The notes below the pieces were generated by a model. That model ran no database searches. It had not been told where the DNA came from and saw only the letters and a program-made list of their open reading frames with translations. The position numbers and the translations under genes were made by a program. This document shows, piece after piece, positions 54,262-63,981 of a DNA stretch of 64,000 nt (positions are counted from its first letter, which is position 1; each line of letters begins with the position of its first letter). This DNA is from Heterohyrax brucei. Lineage: Eukaryota; Chordata; Mammalia; Hyracoidea; Procaviidae. The stretch lies in contig CM053140.1 in NCBI GenBank assembly GCA_028571685.1, forward strand, positions 59,774,201 through 59,838,200, in the 5' to 3' direction.

Positions 54262-54415
54262 TTGCTGTCATGTTGATTTCTGACGCACAACTGCCCTACA
54301 GGGCAGAGTAGAACTGCTCTATCAATTTCCAAGGAGTGTCTCACAGATTTGAACTGCTTACCTCTGGTTAGCAGCTGTAGCACTTAACCACTATGCCATC
54401 AGGATTTCCATGCCA
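54262..54415 (-). mobile_element. AfroSINE, antisense
   Basis: TGCTGTCATGTTGATTTCTG, GGGCAGAGTAGAACTGCTC and ACTATGCCATCAGGATTTCC. Confidence 0.87.
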
Positions 54416-54870
54416 TACAAAAAAAATCCAGTACTCTCGAATAAGTAAAAAAAGCTGATGTCCTGAACAAATCTTGTTTCAGAGCAACTCCTCCTGGTTT
54501 CAGGGGGAAGCAAGCAAGGCCACTGACCATTTTGGGCCTCAGTGTCTTCCACTGAAAAACAGGGAAGGGACTGTGGTCATGTTAATTTATCAGTGGCAAT
54601 AGACCTAGAAGTTAGCATAACTGGCAGGACTCAGAAGTGAAGGTTTGAAGAAGAAGAACTCTAGAAAGGGAGATAGCAAGCAGGTAGGTGTGTAACATGA
54701 GTGATCATAAGTGAACCTGTGAGCGAGGAGTGAGTCATGGATGGGAGGAGCCAGGCTACAGTCAGACAGGTGAGACTGCTAGGACCAAGGAGGAAACCCA
54801 GAGAGAGCTGTGGGTGAGGGGTTGAGCAGTGGCAGCTACGAAGGTATTATTAGATACTACTCATATCACA
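54416..54870. other. Unassigned sequence upstream of tRNA-Cys
   Basis: No gene or repeat was recognised. I compared it with the DNA upstream of the 20.5-kb tRNA-Cys and could not find convincing alignment by eye. Confidence 0.4.
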
Positions 54871-54942
54871 GGGGGTATAGCTCAGGGGTAGAGCATTTGA
54901 CTGCAGATCAAGAGGTCCCTGGTTCAAATCCAGGTGCCCCCT
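54871..54942 (+). tRNA. tRNA-Cys (GCA), intact
   Basis: Cytosolic cysteine tRNA, 72 bases, canonical in every arm. The acceptor GGGGGTA pairs with TGCCCCC plus discriminator T. The D arm is GCTC-AGGGGTA-GAGC. The anticodon arm is TTTGA-CTGCAGA-TCAAG with GCA at 54,903-54,905. The variable loop is AGGTC and the T arm CCTGG-TTCAAAT-CCAGG. A and B boxes are intact, no intron. TTTT follows 11 bases after the 3' end. It looks like the consensus copy of the group. It is the rightmost tRNA-Cys and mirrors the minus-strand gene at 20.5 kb in orientation. Confidence 0.97.
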
Positions 54943-54953
54943 GCCAGGTCACA

Positions 54954-54957
54954 TTTT
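54954..54957 (+). terminator. Pol III terminator of the tRNA-Cys at 54,871-54,942
   Basis: First T4 run downstream of the gene, in ACATTTTAG. Confidence 0.75.
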
Positions 54958-55221
54958 AGATTCTTGTGCCACAATTTTGTGCTCTTCCTCTTGCCTCCAA
55001 AATGGCCTCTAGGACTGAAAGGAGTACTCTTCATGGTCTCCTGGGGGTCTTTCTGGTGTGGTCAATGAGTCTTTCATGGGTCTGGCTTCAGACCAGGGCT
55101 TCAAACCAGTTCTTCCCACTTCAGTCATTGCCAAGGAGATGACAGCAGGACAGTCTTGCATTTGTAAAATTCAAATCAGAACCATAACCAGAATGACAAA
55201 AATGACAAGTCAAATCTCTGC
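54958..55221. other. Unassigned sequence
   Basis: No gene or repeat was recognised. Confidence 0.4.
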
Positions 55222-55392
55222 TAAACCAAAACCAAAACCCAGTGCTGTTGAGTTGATTACAATTCATAGTAACCCGATAGGACAGAGTAGAACTGCTCCA
55301 TAGAGTTTCCAGGGAGCACCTGGAGGATTTGAACTGTCAAGCTTTTGTTTAGCAGATGTAGCGCTTCACCTACTAGCCATCAGGTTTTTCTC
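55222..55392 (-). mobile_element. AfroSINE, antisense
   Basis: AAACCAAAACCAAAACCCAG, AACCCGATAGGACAGAGTAG, AGAGTTTCCAGGGAGCACC and TACTAGCCATCAGGTTT. Almost complete. Confidence 0.9.
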
Positions 55393-56065
55393 AAAGCCCT
55401 AATGGAAACTTAATTTCTTTCTTAGAATACAAAAGTAGCATACATGTTGTGTAGCAATGAAATCTCTTGCTCATAAGATACTGCACAGAGTTGTGAATAG
55501 CAGTGCTTCGCTAGAAGATAGTGGCTGACCACTTTGCTTTCAATGTAAATTGCCCTCCTTAGTACTGGCAGTAATCTAATCTCACAGATTAGGCTCCTGA
55601 AAAGACTCACTGCACCTCTTCCAGTTCTCCAGTTCCAAGACTTCAACCCACTCAGGTGTTCATTCTGGATCACCTAAATTTTTGAAATTTGGATTTTTCT
55701 AGTTTCGTTTCATCAGCCATGACTAACTAGTTTGAACCAGTTCAAAGTCCTACTTGAGAGAGACCAGGACCAAAGCTTAAATCTTGATTTCGTCTAATGG
55801 CTGTCTACTTGTCAGCAAGTCACTGAGTCTCAGTTACCTCACAGCCAGGGTCCTCACCAGCCTCAAAGGAAGAGGCCACACGGCAGAATGTGAAGGTAAA
55901 CCTTGTTTGCACTACACTGTGTCTCTGCATTTCTCACAAGCAGGAATAGCAGAAATCCTGATCTTCAAGCGCCTGTATCCAGCTACAGTCCAACTATAGT
56001 CAGCTTCTGCTCACCCATGTGCTGGCCTTGGTTGCTTCTATTCTTATAGCCAGATGTCAGCGTAT
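55393..56065. other. Unassigned sequence
   Basis: No gene or repeat was recognised. Possible MIR-like text near 55,790-55,850 (CAGCAAGTCACTGAGTCTCA). Confidence 0.4.
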
Positions 56066-56419
56066 TGTTACAGGAAATCAACCGACATCCAAGGACGGAA
56101 GAAGCAGCTGTTTATTATAGTAACACCAGCGGGCCAATGGGGGCTCTCAAACCTCCAACAACTGGCCCCAAAGGGGAAGTTAAGCAGGCTTTTATGGGTT
56201 CGGGTCTTCTGGGTTGGGTGCAGCAGGGTATACTTGGTGCTGAGTGCAGCAAGGGGGCTGATTGCTGAGTGTAGCAAGGGGAAATAGCTTGGCAGCGAGT
56301 GTAGCAAGGGACAGTGTACATTTAGTGCTGGGGGCAGCAAGGGTTGAATTTCCCGGAATGAGGTGGGGGGCAAATGGAGCAGGGGTGGTGTTCACTCTGG
56401 CTTCTCCTTAGAATCAACA
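56066..56419 (-). mobile_element. ERV-type solo LTR with tandem U3 units
   Basis: On the minus strand the element starts TGTTGATTCTAAGG and ends TTTCCTGTAACA, 354 bp. The promoter-like CCATAAAAGCCTGC and polyadenylation signal AATAAACAGC are spaced as U3/R in an LTR. Upstream of the TATA-like site a CTTGCTGCACTCAGC-type unit is repeated about five times at 25-32 bp intervals. No internal retroviral genes. I could not fix a target duplication. The class is not certain. Confidence 0.72.
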
Positions 56420-57042
56420 AAAAGCTTCAACACAGTGATGTGTAGAACCTGCACCAATTCATTTCAGAGAGGCCACTACTTGCAGATGACAAGTCCTCCC
56501 TCTCACTTGCAAAATGCAAACTCCTAAGGAAATCAAGTGCCCCCATCCAGATCCTACCACTCCTAGGGTAATTTCCTTTCTCACACCCTTTCCCGTACTC
56601 TGTATAGCCCAGACCAGAGCCTACAGACTGAAAATATCATCGTTAATCCAGTAGAGGGAGGGAAAGGCAGAGGAAGGGATCCTAGAACCCTTTCTTCCCG
56701 GAATGCTTTCTCTTCTTGTGCATTGGTGAATGCAAATAGATACATAGGAGTGGGATGCTCTAACTCCATCAACTGTATCTACGTACCATTGTGAATGCAG
56801 ATTGTTTAGGTGAATGACAGGTACATATTTCACATGAAATAATGCTACCTGTCCTCTGCCATCCCCCTTATTTTCAGGCTTCAATAGCCTGTGCAGTTTT
56901 TAGCCATTCTAAATTCTAGCTTCCATTTATACCAATCTTTTTGCCCTTTGTGGAGGAAAACAACCCCAAGATTAGGTACCTAGGTTTTCAAACTGTAATC
57001 CATCGTATTTTGTCTCCCTCCTCCCCACATCACCTCACTCTT
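56420..57042. other. Unassigned sequence
   Basis: No gene or repeat was recognised. Minus-strand frames near 56,581-56,884 have no domain. Confidence 0.4.
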
Positions 57043-57552
57043 TGTCATGGATTAAATTGTGTCCCCCCCAAATATGTGTCAGCTTGGTTAGGGCATGGTT
57101 CCCAATACTGGATGATTGTCTACAATTTTGTCATCTGATGTGGTGTCTATGTGTGTTGTAAATCTTATCACTATGATGTTAATGAAAGGTGTAAACAGCA
57201 CTTATATTGAGGAGATCTACAAGATCAGAAAATGACTTAAGCCAATCTCTTTTGAGGAGTAAAAGAGAGATGCCAGCAGAGAGACAGGAGGACCTCTTAC
57301 TACCAAGAAAGCAGCACCAGGTGCAGAATGTATCCTTCCTACTAGAGGTTCCTGTGTGGAAAAGTTCTTAGCCCAGGGAAAGACTGATGACAAGGACTTT
57401 CTTCCAAACTTGACAGAAAGAAGTCCTTCCCTTAGAGGGGATGCCCTGAATTTGGACTTGTAGCTTACTAGACAGTGAGAGAACAAATTTCTTTTTGTTG
57501 AAGTCATCCACTTGTGGCATTTCTGTTACAGCAGCACTAGATGATTAAGACA
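57043..57552 (+). mobile_element. MaLR-like solo LTR
   Basis: TGTCATGGATTAAATTGTG to CTAGATGATTAAGACA, 510 bp. Flanks CTCTT (57,038-57,042) and CACTT (57,553-57,557) match at four of five bases, a probable decayed target duplication. Same family as 12,197-12,720. Confidence 0.88.
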
Positions 57553-57929
57553 CACTTCAATCCAAAATTTCACAAAATCCTATCAATCTGTCTTTAAAAC
57601 TGTATTTTCAAACTGTCCTTCCTCTCCATTCTACTACCCCTTCTTCACGCTCCCTTGTCTGAATCATTTCAACTCCAAAATCACTTCCTGTGTTTCCTTC
57701 CAATAGACACATTTGTCAAATGTTATCACCAGAATGAGGTTCCAGAAAAATCAAAGCAGATTAATTTAGCCTCTTGAATAAAAGCCTATGTGGCTCCCCA
57801 GTGTTTACAAGATGAAAAGCAATGTCCTTCCTATGAAACTCAAAGAGCTTGCAATGGAGATTTTTGCTTAGGGCGGGCAAAATCTGTAGTTATTTTAACT
57901 ACATTAAAATTGAAAAAATAGCATAAAAA
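57553..57929. other. Unassigned sequence
   Basis: No gene or repeat was recognised. Confidence 0.4.
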
Positions 57930-58060
57930 TACACCATCAAACTCACTGCTGTCAAGTCCAACTCATAGTGACACTATAGGACAGAAAAGAACTGCCCATA
58001 AGTTTCCAAGGAGTGGCTGGAGAATTTGAACTGTGGATCTTTTGGTTAGAAGAGGTAACA
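57930..58060 (-). mobile_element. AfroSINE, antisense
   Basis: CACCATCAAACTCACTGCTG, GACACTATAGGACAGAAAAG and TTCCAAGGAGTGGCTGG. The head side is lost. Confidence 0.85.
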
Positions 58061-58183
58061 CATAACAAACAATTCTATAAATCCTACAATACATTACTAT
58101 ACCAAACATAAAAATATTTGAAGAAACAATGATGTAAGAGTTTTTAAACATAATGAAAACTAGAAAGCCACAGACAGATGCAG

Positions 58184-59318
58184 TATTGAAAGTGCTCACT
58201 CATGTATACTGGGAAATTTAGAAGACCAAATTTCCTAACCAGCTGGAATAGATACATATATATGCCTATTCCAAAGAAAGGTGATCCATTCAAATGCAGA
58301 AATTATTTTTAAAAAGATCTTGGAAATAGAAATAGCTCCAGAGATGACATGATACATTTTTTGCAAGACCAATGACTTCTTCATTTTCAACAACAGAAAG
58401 TGTGATGATATATGTAGAACTCACCAGACGGGATACACAGGAATCAGACTGACTACTTGTATTGAACGAGACAAAAAGAGATCTCAATACCATCAGTCAG
58501 AACAAGGCTGGCAACTGACTGTAGCACAGACCACCAACTGCTCATATGCAAGTTCAAGTTGAAGCTGAAGAAAACTAAAAGTCCAAGAGAGTCAAATTAT
58601 GACCTTGAATACGTCCCGCCTGAATTTAGAGACCATCTCAGGGACAGGTTTGGTGCATTGAACACTAACGACTAAACACCAGAAGAGCTGTGGAACGATG
58701 TTAGGAACATCATACGTGAAAAAGCACAAGGTCATTAAAAAGACAGGAAGTACAGAAAAGGCCAACGTGGATATAAGAAGAGACTCTGAAACTTTCTCTT
58801 GAACATCGCATAGTTAATGCAAATGGAGAAATGATTAAGTAAAGGAGCTGAGGAGAAAATTTCAAAGGGCAGCTCAAGAAGACAAAACAAAATATTATGA
58901 CAACATGTGCAAAGACCTGGAGTTAGAAATCCAAGAGGGAAGAAGAAGCTCAGCATTTCTCAAACTGAAAGAAGTAAAGAAAAAAATTCAAGCCTTGAGC
59001 TGTAATATAAAAGGATTCTGTGGAAAAAATACTAAATGACCCACGAAATATCAAAAGAAGATGGAAGGAATATGCAGAGTTCACATACAACAAAGAATTG
59101 GTGGACATTCAAACATTTCAGGAGACAGCATATGATCAGGAACTTCTGGTACTAAAGAAAGAGGTCCAAACTGCACTGAAGTAAGTGGCATAGAACAAAG
59201 GTCCAGCGATTGACAGAATATCAGTTGACATGTTTCAATAAACTGATACAGCCCTGAAAGTGCTCACTCATCTATGGAAGAGAACTCCCTCACCAACTAA
59301 CTGGGAATGTTTCTCATG
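58184..59318 (+). mobile_element. RTE LINE, rearranged
   Basis: A reverse-transcriptase-region piece (58,184-58,310, with TATGCCTATTCCAAAGAAAG) precedes an endonuclease-to-linker piece (about 58,320-59,318), which is the reverse of the normal order. The second piece has ACTTGTATTGAACGAGAC, TCCAAGAGAGTCAAATTATG, GGGCAGCTCAAGAAGAC and GTCCAGCGATTGACAG. Either two insertions or a rearranged copy. Not functional. Confidence 0.82.
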
Positions 59319-59766
59319 CTGAAGTCTCTTATGAAATAGCCTTTATATCTTTCTTTTTAAAAGGGTATGTGGCATACTTGTTTTTAACCTTTTGCTTTCA
59401 ACTTTTCATGTTTTTATATTTGGTCTGGTATTCTCGTAGACAGCATGTTGAGTTTTTGTCCAGTCTAACAATTCTTATCTTTTAATTGGAATGTTTAGTC
59501 AATTTACATTTAATGTTCTGTTACATTTAGACTTTATTGCTGTTATCAGGTGCTGTTGAGTTACTTCTGACTCATAACAACACTGCACACAACAGAACAA
59601 AACACTGCCTGGTCCTTTACTATTCTTACAATTGTTGTTATGCTTGAGCCCATCATTGCGCCCATCTTGCTATTTATTTTTTATTTGTTCCGTGTATTGT
59701 TTGGTCTTTTTTTTTCTTCTGGATTGAGTATTTTTTTATTATCTCACTTTATCTTCACCACTGAGT
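59319..59766 (-). mobile_element. L1 LINE with embedded RTE-type segment (sister of 34.9-36.1 kb)
   Basis: CTCATGCTGAAGTCTCTTAT, GGTATTCTCGTAGACAGCAT and CTTTTAATTGGAATGTTTAG are L1. At about 59,530-59,660 reversed RTE 3' text follows (TATCAGGTGCTGTTGAGTTA, ACAACAGAACAAAACACTGC, TTATGCTTGAGCCCATC). L1-side text returns with TTATTTGTTCCGTGTATTG and TCTTCTGGATTGAGTA. Order and junctions match the 35-36-kb copy. Confidence 0.78.
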
Positions 59767-60469
59767 TACTGACAATAATATTCATACACCTACAAGGAAG
59801 ACCAGTTAATATGACCATCATGCAAATTCATGCACCAACCATTAAGGCCAAAGAGAAGAAAGTGAAGATTTTTTACCAGCTTAAGCAGTATGAAATTGAT
59901 CAAACATGCAATCAAGATGAATTGATAATTACTGTTGACTGGAATGTAGAAGTTGGAAACAAAGAAGGGTAAGTAGTTGGAAAATATAGCCTTGGTGATA
60001 GAAACAATGCTGAGACTGCACGAAAGAATTTTGAAAAACTTCATTACAAATTCTTTTTTTTTTTTATACCAACATAAGTGGCAACTATACACATAGATCT
60101 CACTAGAGGGGATATACAGGAATCAAACCGACTACTTCTGTGGAAAAAGACAATGGAAAATCTCGATATCATCAGTCAGAATAAGGCCAGGTGCTGACTA
60201 ACACAAACTGTGAATTGCTCATATATAAGTTCAAACTGAACCTGAAGAATTTTAGAACAAGTTCATGAAAGCCAAAGTACAACCTTGAGTGTATCTCACC
60301 TGAGTTAAGAGGCCATCTCAAGAACAGATTTGATGTAGTTGAATACTAATGACTGAAGACCAGACGAACTGTGGAATGACATCAAGGACATCATCCATGA
60401 AGAAAGCAAGGGGTCATTAAACAGATAGAAAAGAAAGAAGAAAATTGGATGTCAGAAAAGACTCTGAAA
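59767..60469 (+). mobile_element. RTE LINE, endonuclease half (continues at 62,310)
   Basis: TACAAGGAAGACCAGTTAAT, then a frame with ATNQDELIITVDWNVEVG-like residues (59,640-59,972, C-terminal half; VDWNV stands for the usual GDWNA). It continues GGAACAAGGCC-type and CATCTCAAGAACAGATTTG text to GAAAAGACTCTGAAA at 60,469. There an L1 is inserted. The second half of the same element begins at 62,310. Confidence 0.85.
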
Positions 60470-62309
60470 CTGGAACTGCTAAGAATCAAACACTTTTGCT
60501 CTTCCATAGACTTTACCAAAAGAATTAAAAGACCACCCACAGAATGGGAAAAAATATTTGGCAACTACATACCTGATCGACATCTCATCTCCATAAACTA
60601 TAAAGTATTGCAAAATATCAAGAAAAAGGTAAATAACCCAATTAAGTGATGAGCAAAGGAGACTGGCAGACACACTAAAGAACACATCAAAGCAGCCAAA
60701 AAGACACATGAAGAAATGCTTACAATCATTAGCTATTAAAGAAATCCAAATCAAAATTACAATGAGATATCATCTCACACTAGCAAAATTGGCCATGATC
60801 CAAAAAACAAGAAACAACAACTTCTGGAGAGGCTGTGGAGAAACTGGAATGCTCCTGCACTGCTGGTGGGATTGCAAAATGGTACAACCTCTTTGGAAAG
60901 CAATTTGGCACTTCCTTAAAAAGCTGGAGATAGATACCATTTGATCCAGTAATACTACTGCTTGGAATATACCCTACAGAGTTAAGGACAGTCACAGGAA
61001 CAGATACATGCACACAGATATTTATTGCAGTGCAGTCCACAATTGCAAAAAGATGGAACCAACCTAGATGCCCAATAGCAGATGAATGGATAAGCAAACT
61101 ATGGTACATATACTTAGTGGAACACTGTGCAATGATACAGAACAATGATGATTTCAGGAATCATCTCATAACCTGGTTTGAACTAGAAGACGTTATATTG
61201 AGTGAAATTAGTCAGCAACACAAAGTCAAATACTGTATAAGACCCTTATTATAAACACTTAAAAATAGACTCACATACAGAAAAAAAGACTCTTTGATGG
61301 CTACAAGGGGAGGAGAGGGAGGAAGGGAAAGGGATGTGTATAGATTAGATAGCTGATAGAAATTTGGTTAGGTGAAAGCAGTGACAGCATACACCAGAAA
61401 GATGATCGTCTTAACTAGAATTCAACATAAAACTGAAAACTCTTCTATTCCTAGCCTAATATAGTGAGGATAGAGTAGCAGGGGCACAGATTGGGGGACC
61501 ACGCTCTCAGTGGACATTGAGACCAATTGGCAGAATTAGCCTATTGTTCAGAGAGTCTTCTGCGCCTCATATTGGTCAGTGGCATCTGTGATCTTAAAAG
61601 CTAGCAAACTGCCATCTGATGTACACCAAATGATCACAGCTCAGCTGACTCAGATGGTCACTAAGGTCAACAAAGACATGAGAAAAGGAGCCCAAAGGGC
61701 AGAAGGACCCGTGTGTAGGGATGACTGTACCAGTATGTGATCAGAAGAACCAGATGGTGCCCAGCCATCACCAATGTGAGCTGCGATGGGGCACACAGTG
61801 TTGGGTGCCAGTGGCAACACAAATAAAAAGAGGGATGCGCCTTAAGAATTCCACTAAAAGACTGCAATTGACAGATCAATGCCCCAGGACTTCCCCTAGA
61901 AGTCCTGGCCCCTAGACCTGTTGCTGCCCCAGAGCATTATTCATTACTGAGGTCAATTCTTTGGACAGGAATGGATTGGACTTGGGGATATAGGGTGAAC
62001 ATATAGAGTGTCCACTTTATGGTTCTATATATCTACAGGATGCTGTCCTACTGGCCTCTGGAGGCCAGTGGAGGGGAGAGGATAGGAGACTTGTGGAACA
62101 AAGTAAAGTGAAATCCTTGACCACCTCAATCTTTTTCCCATTTATCATGATGTTGCATGATAGGAGACTCTTAGCAGGATATGACATGTATAGAACAGAG
62201 AGAAAGAGTGTGCTGTCACTGGGCAAGGGGACCAGAGAGAACTGTAGGAAGATATGCATGCAAATTTAACTTGGATTGTATACTGCTTTCACTCAACCAC
62301 AATAAAAAA
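60470..62309 (+). mobile_element. L1 LINE, 5'-truncated, 1.84 kb, with 14-bp target duplication
   Basis: Encodes the end of L1 ORF2. IDFTKRIKRPPTEWEKIFGN lies at 60,449-60,649, then TMRYHLTLAKLAMIQKTRNN, GCGETGMLLHCWWD and MVQPLWKAIWHFLKKLEI at 60,708-60,944. The 3' UTR (61,260-62,290) contains AGAAGAACCAGATGGTGCCC. An A-run precedes 62,310. AAAAGACTCTGAAA flanks both sides (60,456-60,469 and 62,310-62,323), an exact 14-bp target-site duplication. The 3' UTR carries a 67-bp RTE piece (62,092-62,158). Frames are broken in places, so it is a dead copy, but it is the youngest-looking large L1 here. Confidence 0.93.
62092..62158 (-). mobile_element. 67-bp internal RTE piece with 11-bp target duplication
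   Basis: The minus strand reads CATCATGATAAATGGGAAAA through GGTGGTCAAGGATTTCAC, the RTE segment also present at 63,725-63,785 (MINGEQIEVVKDFILLGST). It carries neither RTE end. GATAGGAGACT stands on both sides (62,081-62,091 and 62,159-62,169). Confidence 0.85.
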
Positions 62310-63981
62310 AAAAGACTCTGAAATTTGTTCTTGAAACTTGAGTAGCTAAAGCAAAAGGAAGAAGCGATGAGTAAAAGAACTGAACAGAAAATTTGAAAGG
62401 GTGGCTCAAGAAGGCAAAGTATTATAATGACTTGTGCAAAGGGCTGCAGACAGAAAACTCAAAGGGCAGAACATGCTCTACATTTCTCAAGCTCAAAGAA
62501 CTGATGATAAACTTCAAGCCTAAAGTTTAAGCAGTGGAGAATTCGACAGATAGAATATTAAATGACTCAGGAAGCATTGAAAGAAGATGGAAGGAATACA
62601 CAGAGTCGTCATACCAGAAAGAACTGGTCGATGTTCAGCCAGTTGAAGAGTTAGTATATGATCACGAACTTATACCACAGAAGGAAGAAGGCGAAGCTGC
62701 ACTGATGGCACTGGTGAAAAACAAGGCTCCAGGAATTGATGAAATATCAATTGAGATGTTTCAACAAATAGATTCAGTATTGGAAGAACTCACTTATCTA
62801 TGTTGAGAAATCTGGAAGACAGCTACCTGGTCAACCTAAACGAAGATACACACGTTTATGCCTAATCTCAAAAATGTAATTCAACCAAAAGTGGAAATTA
62901 TTGAACAATATCATTAATATCACATGTAGGTAAAATCTTGCTGAAGATTGTTCAAAAGTGGCTGTAGTACCATATTGACAGGGAACTGCCAGAAATTCAG
63001 CCCTGGTGGCTTGTGGTTACATTCTACAGCTGGTAACCAAAACATTAGGAGTTGAAAACTACCAGATGCTCCTTGGAAACTCATGGAACACTTCTACTGT
63101 GTCTTATAAGGTCACAACAAGTCAGAATCAACTTGATGAAAGTAGATCGGCTTTGGTTTGTCAGAAATTCAGGCTGCATTCAGTAGAGGACCTGGAACCA
63201 GAGATACCATTGCTGATGTCAGGTATATCTTGACTGAAAGGAAAGAACCAGAAAGATGTCTACCTGTGTTTTATTGACTAAGCAAAGGCATTTGACTGTG
63301 CAGATCATAACAAATTATAGGCAGCATTGCAGAGAATAAGAATTCTAGAACAATGAATTGTGCTCATGAGGAATCTATACATGGGTCAAGACACAGTCGT
63401 TAGAACAAAACAAAGGAATATACATGGTTTCAAGTCAGGAAAGTTGTGTGTAAAGGTGGTACCCTTTTGCCACATTATCCAATCTGTGTGGTGAGAAGCT
63501 GGACATAATCTGAGCAGCTGGACTTTGTGACGAGGAACAAGTCATGAGGATTGGAGGGAGATTCATTAACAACCTGCATTACACAAATGAGAAAACTGTG
63601 CTTGTTTTAAACGTCGGGTACTTGAAACACTTACTGATGAAGATCAAAGAGTACAGCCTTCAGTATGGGTTGTACCTCAACATGAAGAAAATGAAAATCC
63701 TCACAATTGGACCAGTAAGCTACAGCATGATAAATGGAGAACAGATTGAGGTGGTCAAGGATTTCATTTTACTTGGTTCCACAGTCAACACCCATGGAAG
63801 CAGCAGTCAAGAAATCAAAAGACCGCTGTGTTAGAAAAACCTGCTGCACAAGTTTAAAAGATGTCATTTTGAAGACTAAGGTGCGCCTGACCCAAGCCAT
63901 TGTATTTTCTGTCGCATCATGTGCATGTAAAAGCTGGACAATAAATAAGGAAGACAGAAGAAGAATTGAACCTTTGAATCA
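62310..63981 (+). mobile_element. RTE LINE, reverse-transcriptase half (continuation of 59,767-60,469)
   Basis: Follows on from the first half: linker QKELVDVQPVEELVYDHELI and start of the reverse transcriptase VKNKAPGIDEISIEMFQQ (62,534-62,806). Motif A text TATTGACTAAGCAAAGGCATT (a stop replaces Tyr before AKAFD) is near 63,275. RFINNLHYTNEKTVLVLNVG stands for the YADD region (63,544-63,834), followed by LKHLLMKIKEYSLQYGLYLN and INGEQIEVVKDFILLGSTVN. CKSWTINKEDRRRIEPLN is near 63,930. An AfroSINE interrupts it at 63,001-63,161. It is cut near 63,981 by a mariner-like terminus. Confidence 0.92.
63001..63161 (+). mobile_element. AfroSINE with exact 11-bp target duplication
   Basis: Begins CCCTGGTGGCTTGTGG and ends CGGCTTTGGTTTGT. 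CAGAAATTCAG occurs at 62,990-63,000 and 63,162-63,172. Removal restores the RTE text GCCAGAAATTCAGGCTG. The exact duplication suggests a relatively late insertion. Confidence 0.93.

Noticed and set aside
20501-54957. tRNA-Cys copies as tRNA-derived SINEs
   Set aside because: Flanks are duplicated along with the tRNA for two pairs, no A-rich tail follows, and three copies fold perfectly, so these are tRNA loci rather than SINE insertions.
54416-55221. Flank homology between the outer tRNA-Cys genes (20.5 and 54.9 kb)
   Set aside because: Searched by eye on both sides and found no convincing run of matches; only position and orientation support the pairing.
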